This document shows, piece by piece, positions 1 through 7,128 of a DNA stretch of 17,968 nucleotides (the first letter of the stretch is position 1; each line of letters opens with the position of its first letter). Below the pieces are notes generated by a model. It ran no database searches. It saw only the letters and a list, made by a program, of their open reading frames with translations, and was not told the origin of the DNA. The position numbers and the translations under genes are program-made. The DNA comes from an uncultured bacterium (lineage in GTDB: Bacteria > Actinomycetota > Coriobacteriia > Coriobacteriales > Coriobacteriaceae): NCBI GenBank assembly GCA_905215275.1, contig CAJMPE010000016.1, positions 1-17,968 on the forward strand, written 5' to 3'.

Positions 1-53
1 TCGCGTGCGGCAGCGACCATGCGGTCCTTGATGCCCTCGACGAGTTTGCTCAT
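1..53 (-). CDS. N-terminal 17 codons of an unidentified gene, runs off the window
   Basis: An ATG at 51-53 (minus strand) opens a frame reading MSKLVEGIKDRMVAAAR to the window edge. A good ribosome site, AGGAGAG, lies about 6 bases before it, and the start is only 11 bases after the stop of the TetR gene. The two are therefore probably one transcript. Too little is present to name a product. Genes just downstream of a TetR regulator are often its targets, but that is inference. Confidence 0.55.
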   Translation of the reverse strand, partial: MSKLVEGIKDRMVAAAR

Positions 54-64
54 TATCTCTCCTC

Positions 65-775
65 TTAATTGTTGGACTCGACGGTTGCGGCGGTGTCGAC
101 CGCGTCCTCGAGCTGTAGGTTCAATAGCTTCATGCCGTATTCCGGCACGTTGATATCGATGGGTTGGCCGTACAGGTCACCAGGGCGCACAAAAGCGAGC
201 ACCGTCATAATGCGCGCCATGGCCTCGGGCGATTCGGTGAGCCCGCGCTCAAACCAGCGCTGAATCATGCCGACCTCGGCACTCACGACGTAGGTGACGT
301 AGTAGTCAAAGAACGTGCCCAGCGCCAGGCCCAAAATGCCCGTCTGTGCACGCGGCACCACAGCCTCGCGCGCGGTGTCGATGATCCTTTTAATGAAGGC
401 CTGGTCGCCGCCCGGACCCAGCAGCGCACCGATTAAGTCGCGGTTGGCCGCAAGATAACGCAGCAGCTCAACCGAACCGGGCGCCGGCTCGAGCTCATCG
501 ATGTTGTGATAGAGATCGGGCAGCTGAGCTGCGGTGATGAGCTCAATGCGCTCACGGATCTCGGCCAGCAAGCCGTCCTCGATTTGATTGATAAAGTCGG
601 GGATATCGCGGTAGTGCGAATAGAACGTGCGGCGCGTAAGGCCGGCACGCTCGGTGAGCGATGCGACGTTAATGCGCGAAAGGTCGCCGCTTTCGGCAAG
701 CTCGCTGGCAAGTGCCTGGCGAAGGGCACGCTGCGAGCGAAGGGACCGGCGATCGCATTTCTCGAGCTGGGACAA
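65..775 (-). CDS. TetR/AcrR family transcriptional regulator
   Basis: 236 residues, with the size and layout of a TetR-family repressor: an N-terminal three-helix DNA-binding domain and a helical ligand/dimer domain. The helix-turn-helix is visible at about residues 34-60 (INVASLTERAGLTRRTFYSHY, shortened here to its key parts: VASLTERAGLTRRTFYSHY). The start is TTG at 773-775, chosen because a full AGGAGG lies 6 bases before it and no better ATG is present. The C-terminal domain, as usual for the family, gives no clue to the ligand. It is followed at 11 bases by another gene on the same strand. Two inverted repeats in its upstream region (798-841) are likely its own operators, so autoregulation is expected. 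The family call is firm; the target is unknown. Confidence 0.88.
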   Translation of the reverse strand: MSQLEKCDRRSLRSQRALRQALASELAESGDLSRINVASLTERAGLTRRTFYSHYRDIPDFINQIEDGLLAEIRERIELITAAQLPDLYHNIDELEPAPGSVELLRYLAANRDLIGALLGPGGDQAFIKRIIDTAREAVVPRAQTGILGLALGTFFDYYVTYVVSAEVGMIQRWFERGLTESPEAMARIMTVLAFVRPGDLYGQPIDINVPEYGMKLLNLQLEDAVDTAATVESNN

Positions 776-797
776 GCGTCCTCCTTGTTACTCAGCC

Positions 798-845
798 TGT
801 GCGCTATTGCACAGTGCGAGTATTATTGCACACCGTGTGCATCAA
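798..845 (-). promoter_or_regulatory. Candidate promoter and paired operators of the TetR gene
   Basis: Two inverted repeats lie 23 and 52 bases ahead of the TetR start: TGTGC-GCTATT-GCACA at 798-813 and TGCACA-CCG-TGTGCA at 827-841. Both share the half site TTGCACA / TGTGCA, as expected for two copies of one operator. A weak promoter can be read on the minus strand, with TTGATG at 845-840 and AATACT (824-819, 15-base spacer) or TACTCG (822-817, 17-base spacer). The distal repeat overlaps the -35/spacer and the proximal one lies near the start of transcription, a classical repressor layout. That TetR binds them is inference. Confidence 0.5.
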
Positions 846-866
846 CACGTAAAGGCAATATTTTGG

Positions 867-895
867 ATGTGACAGGGACTGCCCCCTTGTCACAT
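867..895. repeat. TGTGACA...TGTCACA intergenic palindrome, degenerate copy
   Basis: ATGTGACA (867-874) and TGTCACAT (888-895) form a perfect 8-bp stem around a GGG-ACTGC-CCCC core. The outer arms match the two longer palindromes at 16143-16171 and 16553-16579, so this is a third, worn copy of the same family. It lies between the divergent TetR gene and the first paralog and may work as a hairpin. No transposase is nearby. Confidence 0.6.
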
Positions 896-908
896 TCCAT
901 TCTCTCCT

Positions 909-927
909 GGTCCCGTTAATGGGACTA
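909..927. promoter_or_regulatory. Operator-like near-palindrome, copy 1 (upstream of paralog A)
   Basis: GGTCCCGTTAATGGGACTA. Arms GTCCC (910-914) and GGGAC (921-925) surround a TTAA centre. The last 16 bases (912-927) are identical to 3843-3858, which lies at the same distance (55 bases) from the start codon of the second paralog. A third copy, reading in the opposite direction with one mismatch over 18 bases, is at 11779-11796. The match and constant spacing point to a transcription-factor site. Confidence 0.6.
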
Positions 928-980
928 GCAATCGCCGCGTCCGTTTCATCATGCCGGTAACAATCGATAAGGAGGCCGAC

Positions 981-3104
981 ATGAACAATCAGGCAAGCGA
1001 TGGCATCACCGATGCCGGCAAAGACCTCGTCCTCAGCTGCATCAAAAGCCAAGAGCTGCGAGACCACATGCGCAAATACCTATACTGGCCGGTGCCAATC
1101 ATCGCCGGCTCACTTAAGACGCTTGATGAAAAGCGCACCATGCTCGAGCAACTCCGCAAGGAGGTTTCGCCGGAGCTGGTCGAAGATATCGATTCGCATC
1201 TCGCCCAGCTCAACAGCGCACTCGATATGCTCCACAACATCGAGCGCGACCGCGGAATCCTCCTACTGCACGTCATAGTCTACAACGAGGAAGAGCGCGA
1301 CGCCGACGCCCTCGATGGCCCCTTCCCCACCGCATCGTGGGAGGCCGCGCAGGCGCTCATGAAGCGCTACATCGAAGAGTATCCTGAAGACGACTGGTCC
1401 GAATCGTACTGGAAGATCGACCTATACACCTCGGAAGACCTGCACGAGCACCAAACGGCGCAGTCCTCCCTGGCGTTTGCGGCAACCAAGGATGGCGAGC
1501 TTATATTTCTCCGCGATCAGCGCAATAACCGCACTCGCAAATCGTATGTCGAAAGCGCCTGGCGAAACGAGAGCAGGAGGTTCTGCAACAGCAACGAACC
1601 CATCTACACGCCGTGGGCACCGGGCGACATCCTCAAAATCGACGGTCGCCCCTTCGACCACGGGCCTCGCTTTGCCATTGTGCTCGAAAACGACTACGAG
1701 CACACGCTCCGGGGACAGATCTGGTGCGCAGGGCCCAGCAAAGATCACGGCGTTAAGGAGGGTTCGCTTTCATCCGGCACTTTCAGCGACAGTCTCTTGG
1801 ACCCCTTCATCCCCTCCGCCCTCTACACCGCCGAGCGCTACACCGGCGAGCTACCGGACGACTGCGCTTTTATGCTCGAGCTTTCGCAGAAGCTGCACGA
1901 CAACCCCGACTACGGCAAGCAGTGGTCCGAAGGCGCGGTCGGACATGACTGCCTTCAGCCGTATCGCAAGCCCGCCAGCCAAAGCGAGCTGGACATTCGT
2001 CCGGACATCTTTGAGTTTTTGGACTCGCACAGCATTAAGGAGCATCTTCAACGAATCAACTACGAGCTCACCACGCCCGTAGCGGCTTTTATCGTCAATT
2101 GCTCGCATAAAGCAACGCTACAGCAAAAGCTCGAAGGCTGGCAAAAGATCATCGACAATATGCCCAATTGCGCCATGAGCCGCAGAAACGACACGGTCAA
2201 CATCCCGGACTTCCATGCCTTTCTGCGCAATGTCATCAGGCAGGAGCAAAGAAAGCTCGCGCACTTTAAAAGGACAGACGGCCAGAGTCTGTATTTCTTT
2301 GATGACTACTCATGGGACCGGCGCGGGCAGGGCGGTTGTCTTTACGGCCCGTACAGCAGTTATCAAAAGTGCTTCGATGCAACCTGGAAAGAGCTCGACG
2401 GTGACGATCCCAAAGCCATCAGGATCACTCGTCGTCCCATCGACCCAGACGAAGACCACTATGCCGACGACATGGTCTTACTCAATACGAACGGCGAAGT
2501 AATGTCTTGCGATTACCGCAACAAAAGCGAGTGGGACGAGGCGGGCACCGCCAGCGATTTCGAGGACATGTGGTTTGATATCCCAACGCCCTTCCATGCC
2601 GGAGACATCGTCTGCAACCTCCAACGCCCCGACGAGCCGATGGTGCTGTTTGACCTGCAAACTTGGGGATCCGAACGAGTTGACAAAGAGCTGGCCTCCT
2701 CCGTCTACAAAGAGCGCCTCGTGCAAAAGGCTGACAAGCTATTGCGTTGGCACCGATATGACGGCGACACCAGCGACATGTACGCCTACGGGTGTCAAGT
2801 CTCATCCGCCTTGCATTTCCCCTTCTATATTGGGGAGCCTGAGGGCTTTCTTTTGGACATTGACTATTATCGTGGGCCGCTCAAGTCGGAGGAGCGAATC
2901 CTCTACGGCGTCAGGGCGTATATCAAAGGCGACCTAGCAGTTGACTCGCTCGCCGCGATGGCGAGCACATGCGAGCTGCAAGCACTGGCGGAGAAAAAGG
3001 CACGCGGCTTCGAGGACGCCGACAGTTGGCTCAAGGACCGATACCCGGAGCTGTTCGATGCGACGATAGACCCTTTGCTAAAGGGAGATAATACCGGTTG
3101 CTAG
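981..3104 (+). CDS. Bimodular protein of unknown function, paralog A (N and C modules)
   Basis: 707 residues. The start at 981 is chosen over an in-frame ATG at 951 because AAGGAGG lies 5 bases before it and the paralog starts at the equivalent place. No signal peptide or membrane segment is visible and the protein is acidic, so it is probably cytosolic. It reads as two related modules. The N module (about 1-340) has a helical start (ELRDHM, then SLKTLDEKRTMLEQL) and a later YTPWAPGDILKIDGRPF block near residue 209. The C module (about 341-707) repeats the plan with SIKEHL, a TLQQKLEGWQKI block and WFDIPTPFHAGDIV at about 531, ending in LKDRYPELFD. I recall DIREH...WFDIPTPF proteins as uncharacterised ORFs common in gut Firmicutes and Coriobacteria, with no known reaction. 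A terminator hairpin follows the stop closely. No function is assigned. Confidence 0.85.
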   Translation: MNNQASDGITDAGKDLVLSCIKSQELRDHMRKYLYWPVPIIAGSLKTLDEKRTMLEQLRKEVSPELVEDIDSHLAQLNSALDMLHNIERDRGILLLHVIVYNEEERDADALDGPFPTASWEAAQALMKRYIEEYPEDDWSESYWKIDLYTSEDLHEHQTAQSSLAFAATKDGELIFLRDQRNNRTRKSYVESAWRNESRRFCNSNEPIYTPWAPGDILKIDGRPFDHGPRFAIVLENDYEHTLRGQIWCAGPSKDHGVKEGSLSSGTFSDSLLDPFIPSALYTAERYTGELPDDCAFMLELSQKLHDNPDYGKQWSEGAVGHDCLQPYRKPASQSELDIRPDIFEFLDSHSIKEHLQRINYELTTPVAAFIVNCSHKATLQQKLEGWQKIIDNMPNCAMSRRNDTVNIPDFHAFLRNVIRQEQRKLAHFKRTDGQSLYFFDDYSWDRRGQGGCLYGPYSSYQKCFDATWKELDGDDPKAIRITRRPIDPDEDHYADDMVLLNTNGEVMSCDYRNKSEWDEAGTASDFEDMWFDIPTPFHAGDIVCNLQRPDEPMVLFDLQTWGSERVDKELASSVYKERLVQKADKLLRWHRYDGDTSDMYAYGCQVSSALHFPFYIGEPEGFLLDIDYYRGPLKSEERILYGVRAYIKGDLAVDSLAAMASTCELQALAEKKARGFEDADSWLKDRYPELFDATIDPLLKGDNTGC

Positions 3105-3108
3105 GATT

Positions 3109-3155
3109 AAGGGGTCAACGCCTCAGCGGCGGTGACCCCTTCTGTTACGCTTCGA
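3109..3155. terminator. Terminator hairpin that is also a remnant of the small Arg-rich peptide gene
   Basis: AAGGGGTCA (3109-3117) pairs with TGACCCCTT (3133-3141), with an inner CGCC/GGCG stem. It sits between the convergent paralog A and macro-domain genes, so it probably ends both transcripts. Bases 3111-3155 are 42/45 identical to 16288-16332. On the minus strand they still read SKRNRRGHRR then TGA, against SKRNRRGRRR then TAA at the other site. The rest of the peptide gene is missing: upstream is only the end of the macro gene. Confidence 0.75.
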
Positions 3156-3174
3156 TATGCCGTTTATCGGCACG

Positions 3175-3765
3175 TCAGCGGTACCATTCCTCCAAATTGC
3201 GCGACCATGCGTATTCCCAAGTGATTTCTGCGGGAGGTTCGGCGATTTGAAGATAGGCCTCCCACATGAGCATGGCTATTTTCTTGAACGGAAGAAATCC
3301 GCACGCTCCGCCGAACGCGGGAACCACGATTCGCTGACGCGAAGTTCGCATCGCCTCTATAAGCGTTGTCCTCATGCATTGATAGACAACCAAAGGGTCA
3401 ACGATGGGAGTGGGGACCCGCATGGTCGGAGTGTGTATGAGCAGAATGTCCTCGTGCCCGGGAATTGGAACTGAAAAGCTCGTACCAACCGGCTGCTCTC
3501 CGTAAAACCGCTCCATAATAACCGTTCGCACTCGTTCGGCAAGCTCCGGTCCATACTTATCGGTTATCGCTAGGTCGTAATTGCCATCCATCAAGCCATA
3601 TGAGTTCGCCGGCGATACGACGGCATCGATTTCAGGCTGCTGTTCGACAAACGCCTTAAAATCACAGCAATGCACCGCAATGCCTCTGTAGCCCCTAAAT
3701 GTGTCCTCCCAGGCCTCCGCCATACCGGCGCTATTCGTCACAAGATCCAGCATCATATTCTCCAT
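3175..3765 (-). CDS. Macro-domain protein (ADP-ribose-binding fold)
   Basis: 196 residues, starting at ATG 3765 with AAAGGA 6 bases before it. The macro fold is recognisable from DAVVSPANSYGLMDGNYDLAI at about 47-67 (in canonical macro domains the NAAN...GGG loop; here SPANSYGLMDGN) and VVPAFGGACGFLP at about 147-159 (the second ligand loop). Macro domains bind ADP-ribose or related nucleotides, and some remove ADP-ribose from proteins or nucleic acids. The loop differs from the Asn/Gly-rich deacetylase type, so catalysis cannot be assumed. The gene is whole but on the strand opposite the paralog array, squeezed between paralogs A and B. It shares a terminator region with A, and its promoter lies in the same gap as that of B. 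A shared job with the paralogs is a guess. Confidence 0.75.
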   Translation of the reverse strand: MENMMLDLVTNSAGMAEAWEDTFRGYRGIAVHCCDFKAFVEQQPEIDAVVSPANSYGLMDGNYDLAITDKYGPELAERVRTVIMERFYGEQPVGTSFSVPIPGHEDILLIHTPTMRVPTPIVDPLVVYQCMRTTLIEAMRTSRQRIVVPAFGGACGFLPFKKIAMLMWEAYLQIAEPPAEITWEYAWSRNLEEWYR

Positions 3766-3820
3766 GGCAATCCTTTCAGTACGCGCACACCCATGTACCA
3801 GTGCATTTCCAGAAGTATGT

Positions 3821-3859
3821 TTGACGTGAGATTCATATCAGACCCGTTAATGGGACTAA
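3821..3859 (+). promoter_or_regulatory. Candidate promoter with operator-like near-palindrome, copy 2 (upstream of paralog B)
   Basis: AGACCC (3840-3845) and GGGACT (3852-3857) flank GTTAAT, with one mismatch in the arms. CCCGTTAATGGGACTA is identical to copy 1 at 912-927. A -35-like TTGACG at 3821-3826 stands 19 bases before GTTAAT (3846-3851), which would be an acceptable -10 lying inside the palindrome. If so, a bound protein would block RNA polymerase. The repeat is seen directly; the promoter reading is tentative. Confidence 0.55.
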
Positions 3860-3911
3860 AAATCACAACCTCTGACGGATGCTAACCGCAACGACCGAAT
3901 TGGAGGTTGCT

Positions 3912-6044
3912 ATGGACAGCCAAGCAGATACCGTGATCACCGATGCCGGCAGGGAGCTCGTTTGCAGTTGCATCAAGGACGATGAGCTGCGTGCTCATAT
4001 GTTCAAACACATGGGAATGGCAGATGGCTCCCTCTGTAGAATCATCGGCGGCTCCCTCAAGACGCTCGACGAAAAACGAGCCATGCTCGAGCAGCTCCGC
4101 AAAGAGGTCTCATCGGATTACGCCGAGGCGATCGACTCCGGCCTTGACCAGCTCAACAGCGCGCTCGATATGCTTTACAACGTTGACCGCGACCACGGCA
4201 TCCTTCTAATCTCCGGCATGTTTTACAGTAAAGAGGAGCGTGGGCACGACACCTTTGATGGCCCCTTCCCCGTTACCTCTTGGGATGCCGCTCAAACCCT
4301 TATGAAGCAATACGTCAATGACGACCCCGATGAAGATTGGTCCGAATCATTCTGGCAGATTAAGCTCTATACCGCCGAAGACTTACACGACCGCCCGCGC
4401 GCTCAAGCCTCGCTGATATTCGCCGCGACCATGACGGGCGATTTGGTCTTTTTGAGCGACCGCCGGAATCAGCGGACTCCGCATCAAAGCATCGATCACT
4501 TGCCGTGGAACAATAGCAAGAACTTCTGCGCCAATGGTGAGGTCTTCTACACTCCCTGGTCCCCCGGCGACATCATCAAGATCGATAGTCGGCCCTTCGA
4601 CCACGGTCCCCGTTTCGCCATCGTGCTCGAAGACGACTACGATAGTTCGTTCAAAGGCCAGGTTTGGTGCGCCTATCCGAGCAAAATCTACGGCGTTGAG
4701 GAAGGCAATCTCCGCTTGAGGGATTTCACGGACGGCTTCCTCGACGACTTCACACCCTCTGCGCTCTACACCGCCGAACGCTATATCGGCGACTTGCCCG
4801 ATGATTGCTCCTTTATGCTCGAACTCTCGAAAAAGCTGCGCGATGACCCCAGCTACGGCAAACAATGGTCGGACGGATCGGTCGTACACGACTGCCTGCA
4901 GCCATACCGCATATCGGCCGGCGCCGGCGCCAACGCCATACGTTCGGACATTCTCGAGTTTCTCGACTCACCCGACATCAAGGAACACTTAAAGGACATC
5001 AGCTACGAGCCCACCACACCCGAGGCGGCGTTCATCGTCGACCGTTCGAGCGAAAAGACGCTGCAACAGAAGATCGAGGCCTGGCAAAAGATTCTCGAAA
5101 ACATGCCCAATTGTGCGATGAGCAGGCGATACGGCACGTTCAATATCCCCAACTTCCATGTCTTTCTCCGCGACGTCATCAAATGGGAACGCAAGATAAT
5201 TGCCCAGTTCAAACAGCCTGGCAAGCACATGTATTTCTTTGAGGACAAGACGGGAAGTCCCCATGAGAGCGGGTGCAATTATGGCCCCTACACCAGCTAC
5301 GAAAAATGTTTCGAGGCAATCTGGAATGAGCTTGAGGAGGAGAATCCTACCTCGATTGAAGTAACACGCCGCCCGATCGATCCGGACGAAGACTACTATG
5401 CCGCCGATAAGCTCATGCTCGACGCAAATGGCAAGGTCATGGATTGCCAGCTGCGTTGCATCGACAAAGAACGCGAGGGCGAAGACCCCACTTTCGCTTT
5501 TGAGTTGATGTGGTTTGACATCCCGACGCCATTCCACGCCGGCGACATCATTTGTCGTCACGGCGACCCTGGCGACCCCATGCTGCTCCTCAATATGCAG
5601 ACATGGACCACACAGCGGGTCATAGACGAGCTTCCGCCTTCCACCTACAGGGAGGGCGCTGCAAAAAAGGCCGATGACCTGCTCAGGCACCATCGGCAAA
5701 ATGGCGATACGAGCGACATGTACGCCTACGGCTGTCAGATTGAATATCCCCTGGAGTACCCCGTCTATATCGGAGAGCCGAGTTGTTTTCTTCTCGATAT
5801 GGAATACTGCCGTACCCCGCTCAAGCCGGAGGCGAGAATTCTGTACGGCGTGCGGGCATATCTCGACGGCAATCTGGGTCTTGACTCACTTATTGCGCTA
5901 TCAAGTCTTTTCGAGCTGCAGGCGCTGGTCAAGAAAAAAGCCGAGCGGCTTGAAGGGGAAGACGGCTGGCTCAAGACCCGCTATCCGGAGCTGTTCGATG
6001 ACACGATAGCCCCGCCGGCACGATTCAAAACAAAGAGGAGCTAG
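3912..6044 (+). CDS. Bimodular protein of unknown function, paralog B (N and C modules)
   Basis: 710 residues, starting at ATG 3912 with GGAGG 5 bases upstream. It is closely similar to paralog A along its whole length: VITDAGRELV at the start, SLKTLDEKRAMLEQLRKEV, YTPWSPGDIIKIDSRPFDHG, then a C module from about residue 345 with DILEFLDSPDIKEHL, WFDIPTPFHAGDII at about 534, GDTSDMYAYGCQ, YIGEP and LKTRYPELFD. The nucleotide sequences have drifted widely while the proteins stay alike, so this is an old duplication kept under selection, not an assembly artefact. It heads a three-gene run: the stop is 2 bases before the next start, and the ribosome site of that gene (AGAGGAG) lies inside its last codons. 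It carries the same upstream near-palindrome as A. No reaction or partner is known to me. Confidence 0.85.
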   Translation: MDSQADTVITDAGRELVCSCIKDDELRAHMFKHMGMADGSLCRIIGGSLKTLDEKRAMLEQLRKEVSSDYAEAIDSGLDQLNSALDMLYNVDRDHGILLISGMFYSKEERGHDTFDGPFPVTSWDAAQTLMKQYVNDDPDEDWSESFWQIKLYTAEDLHDRPRAQASLIFAATMTGDLVFLSDRRNQRTPHQSIDHLPWNNSKNFCANGEVFYTPWSPGDIIKIDSRPFDHGPRFAIVLEDDYDSSFKGQVWCAYPSKIYGVEEGNLRLRDFTDGFLDDFTPSALYTAERYIGDLPDDCSFMLELSKKLRDDPSYGKQWSDGSVVHDCLQPYRISAGAGANAIRSDILEFLDSPDIKEHLKDISYEPTTPEAAFIVDRSSEKTLQQKIEAWQKILENMPNCAMSRRYGTFNIPNFHVFLRDVIKWERKIIAQFKQPGKHMYFFEDKTGSPHESGCNYGPYTSYEKCFEAIWNELEEENPTSIEVTRRPIDPDEDYYAADKLMLDANGKVMDCQLRCIDKEREGEDPTFAFELMWFDIPTPFHAGDIICRHGDPGDPMLLLNMQTWTTQRVIDELPPSTYREGAAKKADDLLRHHRQNGDTSDMYAYGCQIEYPLEYPVYIGEPSCFLLDMEYCRTPLKPEARILYGVRAYLDGNLGLDSLIALSSLFELQALVKKKAERLEGEDGWLKTRYPELFDDTIAPPARFKTKRS

Positions 6045-6046
6045 CC

Positions 6047-7120
6047 ATGGACATCTTGGATTTCGTCGACTCCCGGGACATTCGGGAGCACCTGCGTAGC
6101 ATCGATTTTCGGCCTAGCACCGTCGAAGCCGCCTATCTCGTTTGGTTTTCGAAGACCGCTACGCTCGAGCATAAGTGCGAAGCCTGGCAGGAGATCGCCC
6201 GAACCATGCCCAATTGTTCGCTGGAGGCAACCCATGCCGGTCTTGGAAGGCCGGCCATCCCTGATTTCCATGCCTTCTTGCGCTGGACAATCGATTACAA
6301 CAAACGGTGCGTCGATGCGTTTACGAGTGGGACGGGCTACGTTTATCAGTATGAAGAGGAGATTGTGCCCGACGGGCAACTTTGCGGGGCCCTCGGCGCG
6401 CCATTCAGCTGTTATGAGAAATGTGCCGAGGCGTTGCGCGGTGATGATGAACTGGCGAGCCGTCCAGAGGCACGCGCACGCATCACCCGGTGCCCGCTCG
6501 ATATCGATGAAGCTCATCGCCGGGAAGATTGGCTCATGGTGAACGGCAAAGGCGAGGTTCTTTCCGTCTATTGTCCTTCCGCCGGCCCCGTTGAGAACGA
6601 TTGGGAGATCGCATTCGAGTTCATCTGGGTCGATATCCCCACGCCGTTTCACACCGGCGACATCGTCTGGACGCCGCAAGGCAGTGCCCGTGAGCCGTTC
6701 ACGTTGTTCGATCTGTCCACGTGGGACCGGACAAAGCTTGAGGCAGAGCTTCGGCAGGCAGACCGTTCTGACGAATGGCTTGATCATGCGCAGCAACGCC
6801 TCGAGCACTATCGCCATGCAGGGGATATCAGCAACATGCGTGCCACTGGCTGCTCGATTACCTACAACGAGACGTTTCCCCTCTACATCGGCGAGCCAGA
6901 CCCGCTTTACCTGAATCTTGAGTACTATCGCAAACCACTCGAAGACGAGCAGCGAATTTTAATCGCCGCCCAGGCCTACCTGCGCGGCGACCTGTATGTC
7001 GACTCACTCATCGCGTTTATCGACACCATAAGGATGGAGTCCAAGGCAAAGCGCAACCTAGAAGAGCTGCGTCTTGATCAGGCGCCGCTCAAGGAAAAGT
7101 ATCCGCAGTTATTTGAATAG
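6047..7120 (+). CDS. Single-module paralog, C-module type, unknown function
   Basis: 357 residues. It starts (MDILDFVDSRDIREHL) exactly where the C modules of the larger paralogs begin, and matches them to the end: EAWQEIARTMPNC, WVDIPTPFHTGDIVW at about 194, GDISNM, YIGEP, LNLEYYRKPL and LKEKYPQLFE. The ribosome site AGAGGAG overlaps the end of paralog B and the gap is 2 bases, so translation is likely coupled. This is a clean, self-standing module, not a broken long gene, because it has its own start signal and intact ends. It is more diverged from A and B than they are from each other. The function is unknown. Confidence 0.82.
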   Translation: MDILDFVDSRDIREHLRSIDFRPSTVEAAYLVWFSKTATLEHKCEAWQEIARTMPNCSLEATHAGLGRPAIPDFHAFLRWTIDYNKRCVDAFTSGTGYVYQYEEEIVPDGQLCGALGAPFSCYEKCAEALRGDDELASRPEARARITRCPLDIDEAHRREDWLMVNGKGEVLSVYCPSAGPVENDWEIAFEFIWVDIPTPFHTGDIVWTPQGSAREPFTLFDLSTWDRTKLEAELRQADRSDEWLDHAQQRLEHYRHAGDISNMRATGCSITYNETFPLYIGEPDPLYLNLEYYRKPLEDEQRILIAAQAYLRGDLYVDSLIAFIDTIRMESKAKRNLEELRLDQAPLKEKYPQLFE

Positions 7121-7128
7121 AGGTCGTC

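Noticed and set aside
4989..5699. Long minus-strand open frame inside paralog B, and similar ones opposite paralog A, the third paralog and the helicase
   Set aside because: They run antisense to well-supported genes, have no start signals, and follow from the GC-biased third positions of the real genes.
981..6044. Paralogs A and B as an assembly duplication
   Set aside because: The proteins align end to end but the nucleotide sequences differ at many positions, including throughout third codon positions. They are old duplicates.
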